Shown here: piece after piece, positions 13,836 to 22,237 of the stretch | How positions within the stretch are numbered: the first letter of the stretch is position 1 | Layout of the letters: the number at the start of each line of letters is the position of its first letter | Source of the DNA: Scatosoma sp045128055 | GTDB taxonomy: Bacteria > Bacillota > Clostridia > Christensenellales > Borkfalkiaceae | Length of the DNA stretch: 38,626 nt | Assembly: GCA_045128055.1 (NCBI GenBank) | Contig: JBGVRC010000134.1 | Location: forward strand, 1 to 38,626 | Reading direction: 5' to 3' | The notes under the pieces: generated by a model | Seen by the model: the letters and a program-made list of their open reading frames with translations, nothing else | Told to the model about the DNA's origin: nothing | The model's database searches: none | Made by a program: the position numbers and the translations under genes

Positions 13836-14855
13836 ATGAATATTTTTACAGCAATTTTATTGCTTGCCGTAGGTTTTGTCTGCTTGGTAAAGGGAGCGGA
13901 TTGGTTCGTAGACGGCGCGGCGGGTATCGCTGAAAAATTGCGTGTTCCCGCCATTATAGTAGGGCTTACCATCGTATCGTTCGGTACGAGTGCGCCTGAA
14001 CTTGCCACGTCGATTATTTCTTCCGCGCAAGGCATCGCGGACATAGCTGTGGGCAACATAGTAGGCAGCAACATCACCAACATTTTATTGGTTTTAGGTA
14101 TCGCGGCGATTATTTGTCCGCTTACCGTCCAAAAAATGACCTTGCGATTCGACTTTTTCGTATTGCTTGGCTCGACCGTATTGCTTCTTTTGCTCGGTTC
14201 TTTTGATAACGTGATTGGTCACGTAGACGGTTGGATTTTGTTTATTCTTTCGCTTGTTTACACGATTGCGTTAATCATGATTGCTATCCGAGAAAGTAAA
14301 AAACAAGGCACCATGTCCGCGTTGAACGACCACGAAGTAGTTATTGAAGAAGAGACAAAGCCCCCAAAGGGCTTCAACGCGTGGTATGATAAAATGAAAG
14401 CGCACGCGTGGTTTTTGACGGTGATTATGCTCGTGGGTTTGGCGCTCGTCGTTGTGGGCGCGCTCTATTGCGTAATCCCCAGTGCCGAATATCTTGCAGA
14501 AAAAATCGGCATTCCTAAAAAAGTCATCGGTCTTACCGTCGTGGCTATCGGTACGTCTCTTCCCGAGCTTGTAACCTGCGTCGTTGCGGCAAAGAAAGGG
14601 GAAACGGACATAGCGGTTGGCGACATCGTCGGCAGCAATATTTTCAACATTATCCGTACCCTTGGGTTGTCTGCTATGATTATCCGCGTGCCTTTCCAAC
14701 CTTCCTTCATGATTGATGGTTGCATTGCCCTTGCGGCAGCGTTACTGCTCGTGATTTTGGGTTATCTTAAAGGCAATAAAGTACGCCGTTGGGGCGGGAT
14801 TGTGATGCTTTGCGGCTTCGTCGCGTATTACGTATATTTGTTCGCGTTTATGTAA
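13836..14855 (+). CDS. Calcium/sodium antiporter (CaCA family, YrbG-like)
   Basis: A 339-aa integral membrane exchanger of the Ca2+:cation antiporter superfamily. It contains the two inverted alpha repeats: VGLTIVSFGTSAPELATSI with GNIVGSNITNILLVLG in the first half, and IGLTVVAIGTSLPELVTCV with GDIVGSNIFNIIRTLG in the second. The acidic residues in PEL are the cation ligands. About ten hydrophobic segments surround a short charged cytoplasmic loop (residues about 145-185). Length is typical of YrbG-type bacterial exchangers (320-350 aa). The RBS is AGGAGA. It ends the ispE-led cluster. The ion exchanged (Ca2+, or another divalent ion) is inferred from the family. Confidence 0.9.
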   Translation: MNIFTAILLLAVGFVCLVKGADWFVDGAAGIAEKLRVPAIIVGLTIVSFGTSAPELATSIISSAQGIADIAVGNIVGSNITNILLVLGIAAIICPLTVQKMTLRFDFFVLLGSTVLLLLLGSFDNVIGHVDGWILFILSLVYTIALIMIAIRESKKQGTMSALNDHEVVIEEETKPPKGFNAWYDKMKAHAWFLTVIMLVGLALVVVGALYCVIPSAEYLAEKIGIPKKVIGLTVVAIGTSLPELVTCVVAAKKGETDIAVGDIVGSNIFNIIRTLGLSAMIIRVPFQPSFMIDGCIALAAALLLVILGYLKGNKVRRWGGIVMLCGFVAYYVYLFAFM

Positions 14856-14913
14856 AAGAAGGAAAAAAATATCTGTAAAAAGCAAAAAAAGTTTCAAAAT
14901 AAAGCAAAAATGC

Positions 14914-14942
14914 TTGCCAAAGCATAAAAAATCGTATATAAT
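14914..14942 (+). promoter_or_regulatory. SigA promoter for rplS
   Basis: TTGCCA (14914-14919), 17-bp spacer, TATAAT (14937-14942), giving a leader of about 95 nt. Confidence 0.75.
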
Positions 14943-14949
14943 ATGTGCT

Positions 14950-15018
14950 GACTTCGAGCGTTCCGCTGCCTTTTATTTGGGCGTGATGAGGAATCACGCA
15001 GCGGGTTATGAACGTTTC
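14950..15018 (+). promoter_or_regulatory. Structured leader of rplS, resembling the ribosomal L19 leader
   Basis: Three nested or adjacent stems: GCGTTC (14958-14963) with GAACGT (15010-15015); CCGCTGC (14963-14969) with GCAGCGG (14998-15004); and GCGTGAT (14981-14987) with ATCACGC (14993-14999), the last two competing for two bases. Position and the UUCCGCUGC...GCAGCGG core agree with the Firmicutes L19 leader, which is thought to mediate autoregulation by L19. The match is from memory. Confidence 0.65.
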
Positions 15019-15042
15019 GTAAATAACGGAGGTAAAGTCTAA

Positions 15043-15387
15043 ATGAAAGGAATTATCGAAGCTATCAACGCTGAAAGCATGAAATCCGAAGTTCCTGCAT
15101 TCGAAGTAGGCGACACGATTAAGGTCGGCTATAAAATCATCGAAGGCGGCAAGGAAAGAATCCAGAACTTCGAAGGCGTCGTAATCGCAAAGAAGAACGG
15201 CGGCATTTCCGAAACTTTCACCGTACGCCACATTTCCTACGGCGTAGGCGTAGAAAAGACGTATCCCATCCACTCGCCCAAAATTGCGAGCGTAACGGTT
15301 GTTCGTCGTGGTAAGGTAAGAAGAGCGAAGTTGTACTACTTGCGCGCTCGTACCGGTAAAGCTGCAAAAGTTAAGGAAAAAATTTAA
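15043..15387 (+). CDS. rplS: 50S ribosomal protein L19
   Basis: A 114-aa ribosomal protein at the 30S/50S interface. The family sequence is plain: FEVGDTIKVGYKIIEGGKERIQNFEGVVIAKKNGG in parts (PAFEVGDTIKV, QNFEGVVIAKKNGG), then ETFTVRHISYGVGVEKTYPIHSPKI and VRRGKVRRAKLYYLR. Length is standard. CGGAGG lies 10 nt upstream. It is transcribed alone, between its leader and a terminator. In many Firmicutes rplS starts the region that leads to dprA and topA, as here. Confidence 0.97.
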   Translation: MKGIIEAINAESMKSEVPAFEVGDTIKVGYKIIEGGKERIQNFEGVVIAKKNGGISETFTVRHISYGVGVEKTYPIHSPKIASVTVVRRGKVRRAKLYYLRARTGKAAKVKEKI

Positions 15388-15408
15388 TTCATCGGAAAAC
15401 CGAAAGAG

Positions 15409-15438
15409 AAACTCGTCCAAAGTCAAGGGCGAGTTTTT
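15409..15438 (+). terminator. Terminator after rplS
   Basis: AAACTCGTCC pairs with GGGCGAGTTT (one wobble), followed by a run of seven or more T. Confidence 0.85.
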
Positions 15439-15450
15439 TTCTGCCTACAA

Positions 15451-15591
15451 AATGCTACGCAATACTTCGTCGCCGCTACGTTTTCTTTTCGGTCACGTAC
15501 GTCTATGTACGTTCCCGTCAAAGAAAGCCTTGCGCTTCTTCCCTTGTTGCTTGCATTTTCCAACGGCAGCCCTATAAAACACTGCGCAAAG
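15451..15591. repeat. Palindromic intergenic element of the dispersed-repeat kind
   Basis: No recognisable gene. The centre is an interrupted hairpin at 15482-15526: TTTCTTT/AAAGAAA outside, CGG/CCG in the middle, ACGTAC/GTACGT inside, loop GTCTAT. Similar arms (GCTACGCAATACTTCG on the left, CTTGCGCTTCTTCCC on the right) flank it. It recalls intergenic elements I have seen in many clostridial genomes, but this is from memory. A minus-strand frame of 69 codons runs through it without an RBS. Confidence 0.5.
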
Positions 15592-15620
15592 CGTCGCTGT
15601 AACAAAGCGGCGTATTTTTT
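15592..15620 (+). terminator. Possible terminator at the end of the intergenic element
   Basis: CGTCGCT (15592-15598) pairs with AGCGGCG (15606-15612) with one G-T wobble, followed by TATTTTTT. Confidence 0.55.
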
Positions 15621-15651
15621 ACAAAAAAACAAAAAAATTTTCGTAATTCGG

Positions 15652-15680
15652 TTTACTTTTTCGCTATTTTAGGGTACAAT
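15652..15680 (+). promoter_or_regulatory. SigA promoter for the comM-dprA-topA cluster
   Basis: TTTACT (15652-15657), 17-bp spacer, TACAAT (15675-15680). A weak AT-rich hairpin (AAAAAAGCA with TGCTTTTTT, about 15681-15720) follows in the leader. Confidence 0.6.
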
Positions 15681-15770
15681 AAAAAAGCAGGTATATATAA
15701 TGTAAGGAAATTTGCTTTTTTTCGCCCTAAAAAGAGCGGATGGAGCAAGACGAAAACAAGGAGAGCGAAG

Positions 15771-17300
15771 ATGATAGCGAAAGTACAAAGCTACGCCTTA
15801 TCGGGCTTGGAAGGGGTTTGCGTCACGGTAGAAGCAGACGTATCCCGCGGCTTGCCGTCGTATGAGATGGTCGGGCTTCCCGACGCGGCGGTGAAAGAGT
15901 CCAAAGAACGGGTAAGAAGCGCGGTGAAAAACAGCGCTTTGGAATTTCCCGCGCATAAAATCACTATCAATCTCGCGCCTGCTTACGTAAAAAAGGAAGG
16001 CTCGGCATTCGATTTACCCGTAGCCGTCAGTCTGTTGCTTGCGGAAGGCACGTTGCAAGCTAACGCAGACGGAATCATTTTCCTTGGCGAGCTTGCTTTA
16101 AACGGGGATTTGCGCCCCGTATCGGGGGTTTTGCCGTCCATTATTTCCGCGAGAGATAAAGGCTTTACCAAATTCATCGTTCCCAAAGACAACGAAAAAG
16201 AAGCGGGCTATATCCGCGGTGTGGACGTGTTCGCGGCGAAAAACTTACGCGAAGTCGTCGACCATCTTTCGGGCTTAAAGCCCCTTCAACCCATACCTGC
16301 CGCGGCGTTTTCTACGGAAACACAGCAAAAGGAAAGCGCGTACGACCTTTCCTTTGTAAAGGGTCAGGAGATAGCAAAACGCGCTTTGGAAGTGGCGGTT
16401 GCGGGCGGACATAATATCTTATTCGTAGGCCCGCCGGGCAGCGGAAAAACGATGCTCGCAAGGGCGATTCCTTCCGTGCTTCCCGATATGACCTTCGACG
16501 AAGCGCTTGAAATTACAAAAATCCACTCGGTAGCGGGTACGCTCGGTCAAGACGGTATCGTCACGGCGCGCCCTTTCCGCAGTCCCCACCACACCGCAAC
16601 GACCGTTTCCCTTTGCGGCGGCGGCAATAAAAGCGTGCACCCGGGCGAAATCAGCCTTGCCCACGGCGGCGTATTGTTTTTGGACGAATTGCCCGAATAC
16701 AAGCGTTCGTCCTTGGAAGCGATGCGCCAGCCCTTGGAAGACGGCGTAATTACGATTTCCCGTTCGGGCGGAACGGTTACATATCCCGCGTCCTTTATGC
16801 TTTGCGCGAGTATGAACCCTTGTCCCTGCGGACATTACGGCAGTAAAAAACGCCGTTGCGTATGCACGCCCAACGATATAAGAAAATACCGCGCGAAAAT
16901 TTCCGGTCCGCTTTTGGATAGAATTGATATTCAAGTGGAAGTAGACGGCGTGGATTACGACGATTTGGTGTCGGAAACGCAAGCGGAATCCAGCGCGGCG
17001 GTAAAAGCCCGCGCGGACGTAGCCAGAAAAATCCAACGCGCGCGTTTTGAAAACAGCTCCGTCCATTCCAACGCGGAAATGGGGGAAAAGGAAACGCGGG
17101 AATACTGCCGTTTGAGCAAGGATTGCGAAGAAGTTTTGCGGGACGCCTTTGACAAAATGCACCTTTCTGCAAGAGCCCGCTCTCGCATTTTAAAGGTGGC
17201 GCGCACGATCGCCGATTTAGAGCTTTCCGAAAATATCACCACGGAGCATTTATACGAAGCCATTTCCTACCGTACCTACGGCGCGGAAGATATGGAGTAA
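15771..17300 (+). CDS. comM: ComM/YifB family Mg-chelatase-like AAA+ ATPase
   Basis: A 509-aa hexameric ATPase; in Gram-negative naturally competent bacteria ComM drives branch migration during integration of taken-up DNA. The N-terminal ChlI-type domain starts AKVQSYALSGLEGVCVTVE and contains MVGLPDAAVKESKERVRSA. The AAA+ domain has Walker A GPPGSGKTMLARAIP (about residue 221), Walker B LFLDELPEYKRSSLEAMRQP and a Cys-rich finger-like stretch (CPCGHYGSKKRRCVC). The C-terminal domain has LSARARSRILKVARTIADL. AAGGAG is 7 nt before the ATG. It heads the cluster leading to dprA, another DNA-processing gene, which supports a shared role in recombination of incoming DNA. Confidence 0.92.
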   Translation: MIAKVQSYALSGLEGVCVTVEADVSRGLPSYEMVGLPDAAVKESKERVRSAVKNSALEFPAHKITINLAPAYVKKEGSAFDLPVAVSLLLAEGTLQANADGIIFLGELALNGDLRPVSGVLPSIISARDKGFTKFIVPKDNEKEAGYIRGVDVFAAKNLREVVDHLSGLKPLQPIPAAAFSTETQQKESAYDLSFVKGQEIAKRALEVAVAGGHNILFVGPPGSGKTMLARAIPSVLPDMTFDEALEITKIHSVAGTLGQDGIVTARPFRSPHHTATTVSLCGGGNKSVHPGEISLAHGGVLFLDELPEYKRSSLEAMRQPLEDGVITISRSGGTVTYPASFMLCASMNPCPCGHYGSKKRRCVCTPNDIRKYRAKISGPLLDRIDIQVEVDGVDYDDLVSETQAESSAAVKARADVARKIQRARFENSSVHSNAEMGEKETREYCRLSKDCEEVLRDAFDKMHLSARARSRILKVARTIADLELSENITTEHLYEAISYRTYGAEDME

Positions 17301-17303
17301 GCT

Positions 17304-17579
17304 ATGTGGTGGAAACTTTACGCGATCGCGTTGCTCGTTTTGTCCATCATCACCTTTTTCGTGTATTTGGCGGACAAGAAAAAAGCAAAAAAAGGGGCTT
17401 GGCGTATTTCGGAGAAAACGCTGCTCACCCTTTCCTTTTTTGGTGGCGCGGTAGGCGGCTTTGCCTCTATGTACACCGCGCGGCATAAAACCAAGCATTG
17501 GTACTTTTTCGCAGTAAACCTTTTAGGGCTTGTATGGCAAGCGGCGCTGTTTGTCTTTTTGCTTATCAACGGTCTATAA
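17304..17579 (+). CDS. DUF1294 family small membrane protein
   Basis: A 91-aa protein of DUF1294, function unknown. It shows the family pattern: a hydrophobic N-terminal helix, YLADKKKAKKGAWRISEKTLL, then FFGGAVGGFASMYTARHKTKHWYF and a final hydrophobic helix. About three membrane segments are expected. It starts 3 bp after the comM stop, with GGAG inside the end of comM, so the two are translationally close. Only 14 bp separate it from the dprA start. Confidence 0.88.
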   Translation: MWWKLYAIALLVLSIITFFVYLADKKKAKKGAWRISEKTLLTLSFFGGAVGGFASMYTARHKTKHWYFFAVNLLGLVWQAALFVFLLINGL

Positions 17580-17593
17580 TACGGAGAAAAAAT

Positions 17594-18466
17594 TTGTTAT
17601 TATCCAACCAAGAACAATTAAAAGCCGCGATAGTGGAAATCCCCCAAGACAGTCCCTTGTATCCCAAGGAATGGTTGACAATTTCTGCGGCTCCGCCTAT
17701 TTTATACGCGGTGGGCAATACCCAGCTTTTAAAGGGTGAAAAAATAGCGATTGTCGGTTCGCGAAGAACCCCGCCAAACGCGCTGAAACTGTGTGAAAAC
17801 ATAGCCGAAGAGCTCGCAACCAAGCTCGTAATCGTAACGGGCGCGGCGGACGGCGGCGACAGCGCGGCAATCCAAGCGGGATTGAAATCGGGCAATATTA
17901 TTTGTCTGCTTGCAGGCGGATTTGGCGCTTTGCCGCAGGGGAATTTAGCCTTGCTGGAAAGGGTGGCGCAAAAGGGCTTGTTGCTCTCTCCCCACCCCTT
18001 TGAAACGGAAATCCGCAACTTTTCCTACGAATATAGAAACAAGCTGCTCGCGGCGATGAGCAACAGCGTACTCGTTACGGGCGCGGGGGAAAAGAGTGGC
18101 GCGTTGATTACGGCGAAATATGCTAAGGAATACGGCAAAAAAATATTGGCCTTTCCTTATCCCCCCAACTCGGCGGCGGGGCTTGGCTGTAATCGTTTGA
18201 TCAAGCAGGGCGGATATTTGACGGAAAGCGCGGAAGATATCGCCGCCGTTTTGGATTTGGATTTATCCCAGACAAGCAAAGCGATGGATTTGACGGCGGA
18301 CGAAGAAAGGATATACCGTGTTTTGCAAGAAATTGCCGAAGGGCATATCAGCGAAATATCGGAAAAAGCGGGGATACCCGTGTTTAAAGCGCGCGCCGTG
18401 CTCGCTTCTTTGGAAATCAAGGGCGGAGCGGTTGCCGTGGGCGGAAATCGGTATTCCGTCGTATAA
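17594..18466 (+). CDS. dprA: DNA processing protein DprA/Smf
   Basis: A 290-aa single-strand DNA-binding protein that loads RecA on incoming DNA during transformation. The Rossmann-like core shows IAIVGSRRTPP, VTGAADGGDSAAIQ (the family's SGxARGID-like loop), LPQGNLALLE, and the C-terminal part of the core YPPNSAAGLGCNRLIKQGG. A winged-helix domain follows (YRVLQEIAEGHISEISEKA...VLASLEIKGGAV). I start it at TTG 17594 because CGGAG is 7 nt upstream; longer frames would overlap the DUF1294 gene. With this start only a short region precedes the core (about 50 aa), so the N-terminal SAM domain is reduced or missing. A TTG start suggests low expression. Confidence 0.88.
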   Translation: MLLSNQEQLKAAIVEIPQDSPLYPKEWLTISAAPPILYAVGNTQLLKGEKIAIVGSRRTPPNALKLCENIAEELATKLVIVTGAADGGDSAAIQAGLKSGNIICLLAGGFGALPQGNLALLERVAQKGLLLSPHPFETEIRNFSYEYRNKLLAAMSNSVLVTGAGEKSGALITAKYAKEYGKKILAFPYPPNSAAGLGCNRLIKQGGYLTESAEDIAAVLDLDLSQTSKAMDLTADEERIYRVLQEIAEGHISEISEKAGIPVFKARAVLASLEIKGGAVAVGGNRYSVV

Positions 18467-18539
18467 AAAGCGCGAAAGGGCGTATAAAGCCGCCGCGCAA
18501 AGTGAAAAATGGTAAAAATTAAGTGTAAGGATATAGAAT

Positions 18540-20882
18540 ATGGATTTAATTATCGTAGAGTCGCCTTCCAAGGCAAAAACCATCTCGAAATATCTAAAAG
18601 GGAAATACCGCGTCGACGCGTCGGCGGGGCATATCCGCGATTTACCCGTGCATACGCTTGGGGTAGATATTAAGAACAATTACGAGCCTAAATACGTCAA
18701 TTCCGAAGGCAAGGAAGACGTCATTCGCCGTCTTACGGATGCGACAAAGCGCGCAGATCGCGTTTATCTCGCAACCGACCCTGATAGAGAAGGGGAAGCG
18801 ATTGCTTGGCATTTGCAAACGGTGCTCGGCTTGGACGAGAAGGGTATGAACCGTATTGAATTTAACGAAGTTTCCCAACGCGCGATCGAAGCGGCGTTGA
18901 AAACTCCCCGTCAAATCAATTACAGCCTTGTAGACGCGCAGCAGGCTCGCCGCGTTTTGGATAGATTGGTGGGTTACAAGCTCTCAACCTTGCTCAACCA
19001 CAAAATCGAAGACAAAAACGGCAACGGCAAGCTCACCTTATCGGGCGGCAGAGTGCAATCGGTTGCGCTCCGTCTTATCGTAGAAAGAGAACGGGAAATC
19101 ACCGCTTTCAAACCGCAGGAATACTGGAATTTGACGGCGGAATTGCAAGATTTGCGCAAGGAATACGCAGCGTTTAAGACGATGCTGGAAAAGAAAGGCA
19201 CGAAGAAATACAAGCCTTCGTCCGCGGAAGAAACGGCGAACGTGTTGGCGACGATTGAAAAGGGAAAATTCGTCGTATCCAAGGTAAAGAAAACGATTGC
19301 GAAATCGCACGCGCCCGCTCCGTTCACCACTAGCTCTTTGCAACAGGACGCTTCGACCAAGCTCGGCTTGACCGCGCCCGAAACGATGTCCTTGGCGCAA
19401 CACCTTTACGAAGGTATCCAAACGGAAAACGGCGACCATATCGCCTTTATCACCTATATGAGAACGGACTCCGTCCGCGTATCCAAAGAAGCGCAGGATA
19501 AAGCGCTGGAACGAATCCGCGCGGTATACGGCGCTGAATACGCGCCCGAAAAACCCAACTATTACGCTTCGAAAAAGGGCGCGCAGGACGCGCACGAAGC
19601 CATTCGTCCCAACGACGTCAATATGACGCCCGAAAAGGCGAAAGCTTTGCTCGATAAAAAACACTACGCCCTTTATAAGCTGGTGTACGAGCGTTTCTTG
19701 GCTTCGCAGATGTCGGAAGCGAAATACAATAGTATGCAAATGGAAATCGACAACAGCGGCTATATTTTCAAAGCCAGCGGTAAAGTGCTCGTTTTCCCCG
19801 GGTTTACGGCTGTGTATCAAGACTGGACGGCGAAGAAGGACGACGACGATGAAATCAGCTCTTCTAAGCTTTTGCCCGATTTAAACGAAGGGGATGTACT
19901 CGATTTGGTGTCTATGCAAAAGGAGCAAAAATTCACCAAGCCCCCTATGCGCTACACGGACGCTTCCATTGTCAAAACGATGGAAGAAAAGGGCATCGGC
20001 AGACCGTCCACGTACGCGACGATTATTTCCAAGCTCATGCAAAAATACGTCAAAAAAGACGGCAAATATATGTATCCTTCCCCCATTGCCTATAACGTAG
20101 TGGATATGCTCGTTTCCTGCTTTAAGGACGTTATGGACGTAGGCTTTACGGCAGGTATGGAAACCAAGCTCGACGACATTGAAGACGGCGGCGTGGATTG
20201 GCGCGCGGTCATCGGCGATTTTTACCCCGGCTTTGAAAGAAATTTGCGCGAAGCGTCCAACTACGGCGACGAATTGACGGAAGAAGTTTGCGGCAAGTGC
20301 GGGCATTTTATGTTGCGCAGAACGGGTAAATTCGGCAAATATTTGGCTTGTTCCAACTATCCCGAATGTCAAAACATCATCAGCGAAAGCAAGGAAGAAG
20401 TTTCCGCTGTGCGCTGTCCCAAGTGCGGCGAAAATATGGTGGCGAAGAGCGGTAAGTTTGGTAAATTCTTGGCTTGTCCGTCCTATCCCGATTGCAAATC
20501 TACGATGTCTATGCCCACAGACGAAGCGCCCAAGCTCGTAGGGAAATGTCCTGAATGCGGCGCGGCGATGACGGTGAGAAAAACCAAAAAAGGCAAGGTA
20601 TATTACAGCTGCTTAGGCTATCCCGACTGTAAGTTTATGAGCTGGGATATCCCGACGGGGGATAAATGTCCCGAATGCCAAAACGCCCTTGTAAAAATGG
20701 GTAGAAATGGCGTAAAATGCTCGAATAGAGAATGTTCGTACAAAATCGCGGGCAAAACGGAGCGCAAGACGGCGGCGGAAATGGACGACGACTTTACGCC
20801 CCCGCCCTTGGAAGAACCCGTCTATTTTTCCTATGACGACGGGGATTTTGCGGGCTTTTTCCCGCCCGATTTCAAGGAATAA
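18540..20882 (+). CDS. topA: DNA topoisomerase I (type IA)
   Basis: A 780-aa enzyme that relaxes negative supercoils by transient 5' cleavage through a tyrosine. Motifs: Toprim LIIVESPSKAKTISKYL at the N terminus and ATDPDREGEAIAWHL with the metal-binding Asp pair; catalytic Tyr in FITYMRTDSVRVS; and EKGIGRPSTYATIISKL. The C terminus carries four zinc-finger units of the form CxxC...C...C at about residues 584-611, 627-656, 670-700 and 711-735. Length is in the usual range for four-finger forms. It starts at ATG 18540 with AAGG upstream, 73 bp after dprA. It is followed by trmFO after 6 bp, the conserved Firmicutes order. Confidence 0.96.
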   Translation: MDLIIVESPSKAKTISKYLKGKYRVDASAGHIRDLPVHTLGVDIKNNYEPKYVNSEGKEDVIRRLTDATKRADRVYLATDPDREGEAIAWHLQTVLGLDEKGMNRIEFNEVSQRAIEAALKTPRQINYSLVDAQQARRVLDRLVGYKLSTLLNHKIEDKNGNGKLTLSGGRVQSVALRLIVEREREITAFKPQEYWNLTAELQDLRKEYAAFKTMLEKKGTKKYKPSSAEETANVLATIEKGKFVVSKVKKTIAKSHAPAPFTTSSLQQDASTKLGLTAPETMSLAQHLYEGIQTENGDHIAFITYMRTDSVRVSKEAQDKALERIRAVYGAEYAPEKPNYYASKKGAQDAHEAIRPNDVNMTPEKAKALLDKKHYALYKLVYERFLASQMSEAKYNSMQMEIDNSGYIFKASGKVLVFPGFTAVYQDWTAKKDDDDEISSSKLLPDLNEGDVLDLVSMQKEQKFTKPPMRYTDASIVKTMEEKGIGRPSTYATIISKLMQKYVKKDGKYMYPSPIAYNVVDMLVSCFKDVMDVGFTAGMETKLDDIEDGGVDWRAVIGDFYPGFERNLREASNYGDELTEEVCGKCGHFMLRRTGKFGKYLACSNYPECQNIISESKEEVSAVRCPKCGENMVAKSGKFGKFLACPSYPDCKSTMSMPTDEAPKLVGKCPECGAAMTVRKTKKGKVYYSCLGYPDCKFMSWDIPTGDKCPECQNALVKMGRNGVKCSNRECSYKIAGKTERKTAAEMDDDFTPPPLEEPVYFSYDDGDFAGFFPPDFKE

Positions 20883-20888
20883 TCAACA

Positions 20889-22214
20889 ATGGAAAAGATA
20901 AACAGCCAAGCGGACGTTTTGGTGATAGGCGGTGGGCTTGCGGGTAGCGAAGCGGCGTATTATCTCGCTTCCCACGGTATAAAAACCACCCTTATCGAAA
21001 TGAAGCCCAAAAAATTTACGCCCGCGCACGAAAGTGAAAATTACGGCGAGCTGGTTTGTTCCAACTCGCTCAAAAGCAACGATATCTACGCCAACGCTTG
21101 CGGACTTTTAAAGGAAGAAATGCGCAGGCTTGGTTCTATGATTATCCAAGCCGCGGACGAAACCAAAGTCCCCGCAGGCGCGGCTTTGGCGGTGGATAGA
21201 GAAAAATTTTCCGCGTATATCACGGAAAAATTAAAAACCTGTCCTAACTTAACGCTGCTTAGCGAAGAAGTAAAAAAACTGCCCGAAATCGAAAAGGACG
21301 GGGGCAGGTACGCGATTATTGCCACGGGTCCGTTGACTGCGGACGATTTGGCGCAGGATATTTTACAAAAGTTCGGCGGCTTGCACTTCTACGACGCGTC
21401 CGCGCCCATCGTTTCGGCGGAGAGCGTGGATATGAGCTGTGCTTTTACGGGGGACAGATACGGCAAGGGTACGGGCGATTATATCAACTGCCCGATGAAC
21501 AAGGAAGAATATTACGCGTTTGTGGACGAGTTGTTGGCGGCGGAAAACGCGGAGCTGCACGCTTTTGAAAAGCGAGAAATTTTCGAAGGGTGTATGCCCG
21601 TGGAAATTATGGCTTCGCGCGGAAGAGATACCTTGCGTTTTGGTACGTTAAAGCCCGTAGGGCTTGCCGATGAAGACGGGAAACGCCCGTACGCGGTGTT
21701 GCAGCTTCGCAAAGAGAATGAAGCGGGTACGGCGTATAATTTGGTGGGCTTTCAAACCAACTTGAAATTTCCCGAACAAAAACGGGTATTTTCGATGATA
21801 CCCGCCTTAAAAAACGCGGAATTTTTACGCTATGGCGTGATGCATAGAAATACGTATATTCAATCCCCCGACGTTTTAAACCGCGATTTTTCGGTTAAGA
21901 ATAATCGAAAGGTATTTTTCGCAGGGCAGATCACGGGCGTAGAAGGGTACGTGGAAAGCGCGGCGAGCGGTTTGCTCGCAGCTATCCAAATAGCGGACGA
22001 AATTTTAAAACGACCCACCCATGTCTTTGACGAACGCACGATTTGCGGCGCTTTGCAAACGCATATTTCCACCCCGAGTAAGGATTTTCAACCGATGAAC
22101 GCCAACTTTGGTATTCTCGCGCCGATGCCTACGCGGATACGGGACAAGAAAGAACGCTATCACGCTTTGGCGCAGCGCGCGCTTGACGCGATTGACGAAA
22201 TGCTTGAAAAATAA
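20889..22214 (+). CDS. trmFO: Methylenetetrahydrofolate--tRNA-(uracil-5-)-methyltransferase TrmFO
   Basis: A 441-aa FAD- and folate-dependent enzyme that makes 5-methyluridine at position 54 in the T-loop of tRNA. The N-terminal FAD motif is VLVIGGGLAGSEAAYYLA. Further family hallmarks are NYGELVCSNSLKSN, IIATGPLT, the catalytic-site region SFTGDRYGKGTGDY-like (read here as CAFTGDRYGKGTGDYINCP) and GQITGVEGYVESAASGLLA near the C terminus. Length matches the family (about 435-450 aa). AAGGA within the end of topA is 8 nt before the ATG. A dispersed 12-mer copy encodes GRYA just before the IIATG motif. Confidence 0.95.
   Translation: MEKINSQADVLVIGGGLAGSEAAYYLASHGIKTTLIEMKPKKFTPAHESENYGELVCSNSLKSNDIYANACGLLKEEMRRLGSMIIQAADETKVPAGAALAVDREKFSAYITEKLKTCPNLTLLSEEVKKLPEIEKDGGRYAIIATGPLTADDLAQDILQKFGGLHFYDASAPIVSAESVDMSCAFTGDRYGKGTGDYINCPMNKEEYYAFVDELLAAENAELHAFEKREIFEGCMPVEIMASRGRDTLRFGTLKPVGLADEDGKRPYAVLQLRKENEAGTAYNLVGFQTNLKFPEQKRVFSMIPALKNAEFLRYGVMHRNTYIQSPDVLNRDFSVKNNRKVFFAGQITGVEGYVESAASGLLAAIQIADEILKRPTHVFDERTICGALQTHISTPSKDFQPMNANFGILAPMPTRIRDKKERYHALAQRALDAIDEMLEK
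21303..21314 (+). repeat. Dispersed 12-mer, copy 4 (in trmFO)
   Basis: Exact copy; read as GRYA just before the IIATG motif of TrmFO. Confidence 0.8.
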
Positions 22215-22237
22215 GTACGAAAACAGGAGAAAAAAAT

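Noticed and set aside
15423..15632. Minus-strand 69-codon ORF after rplS
   Set aside because: Lies in a palindromic intergenic element and includes two terminators; no RBS.
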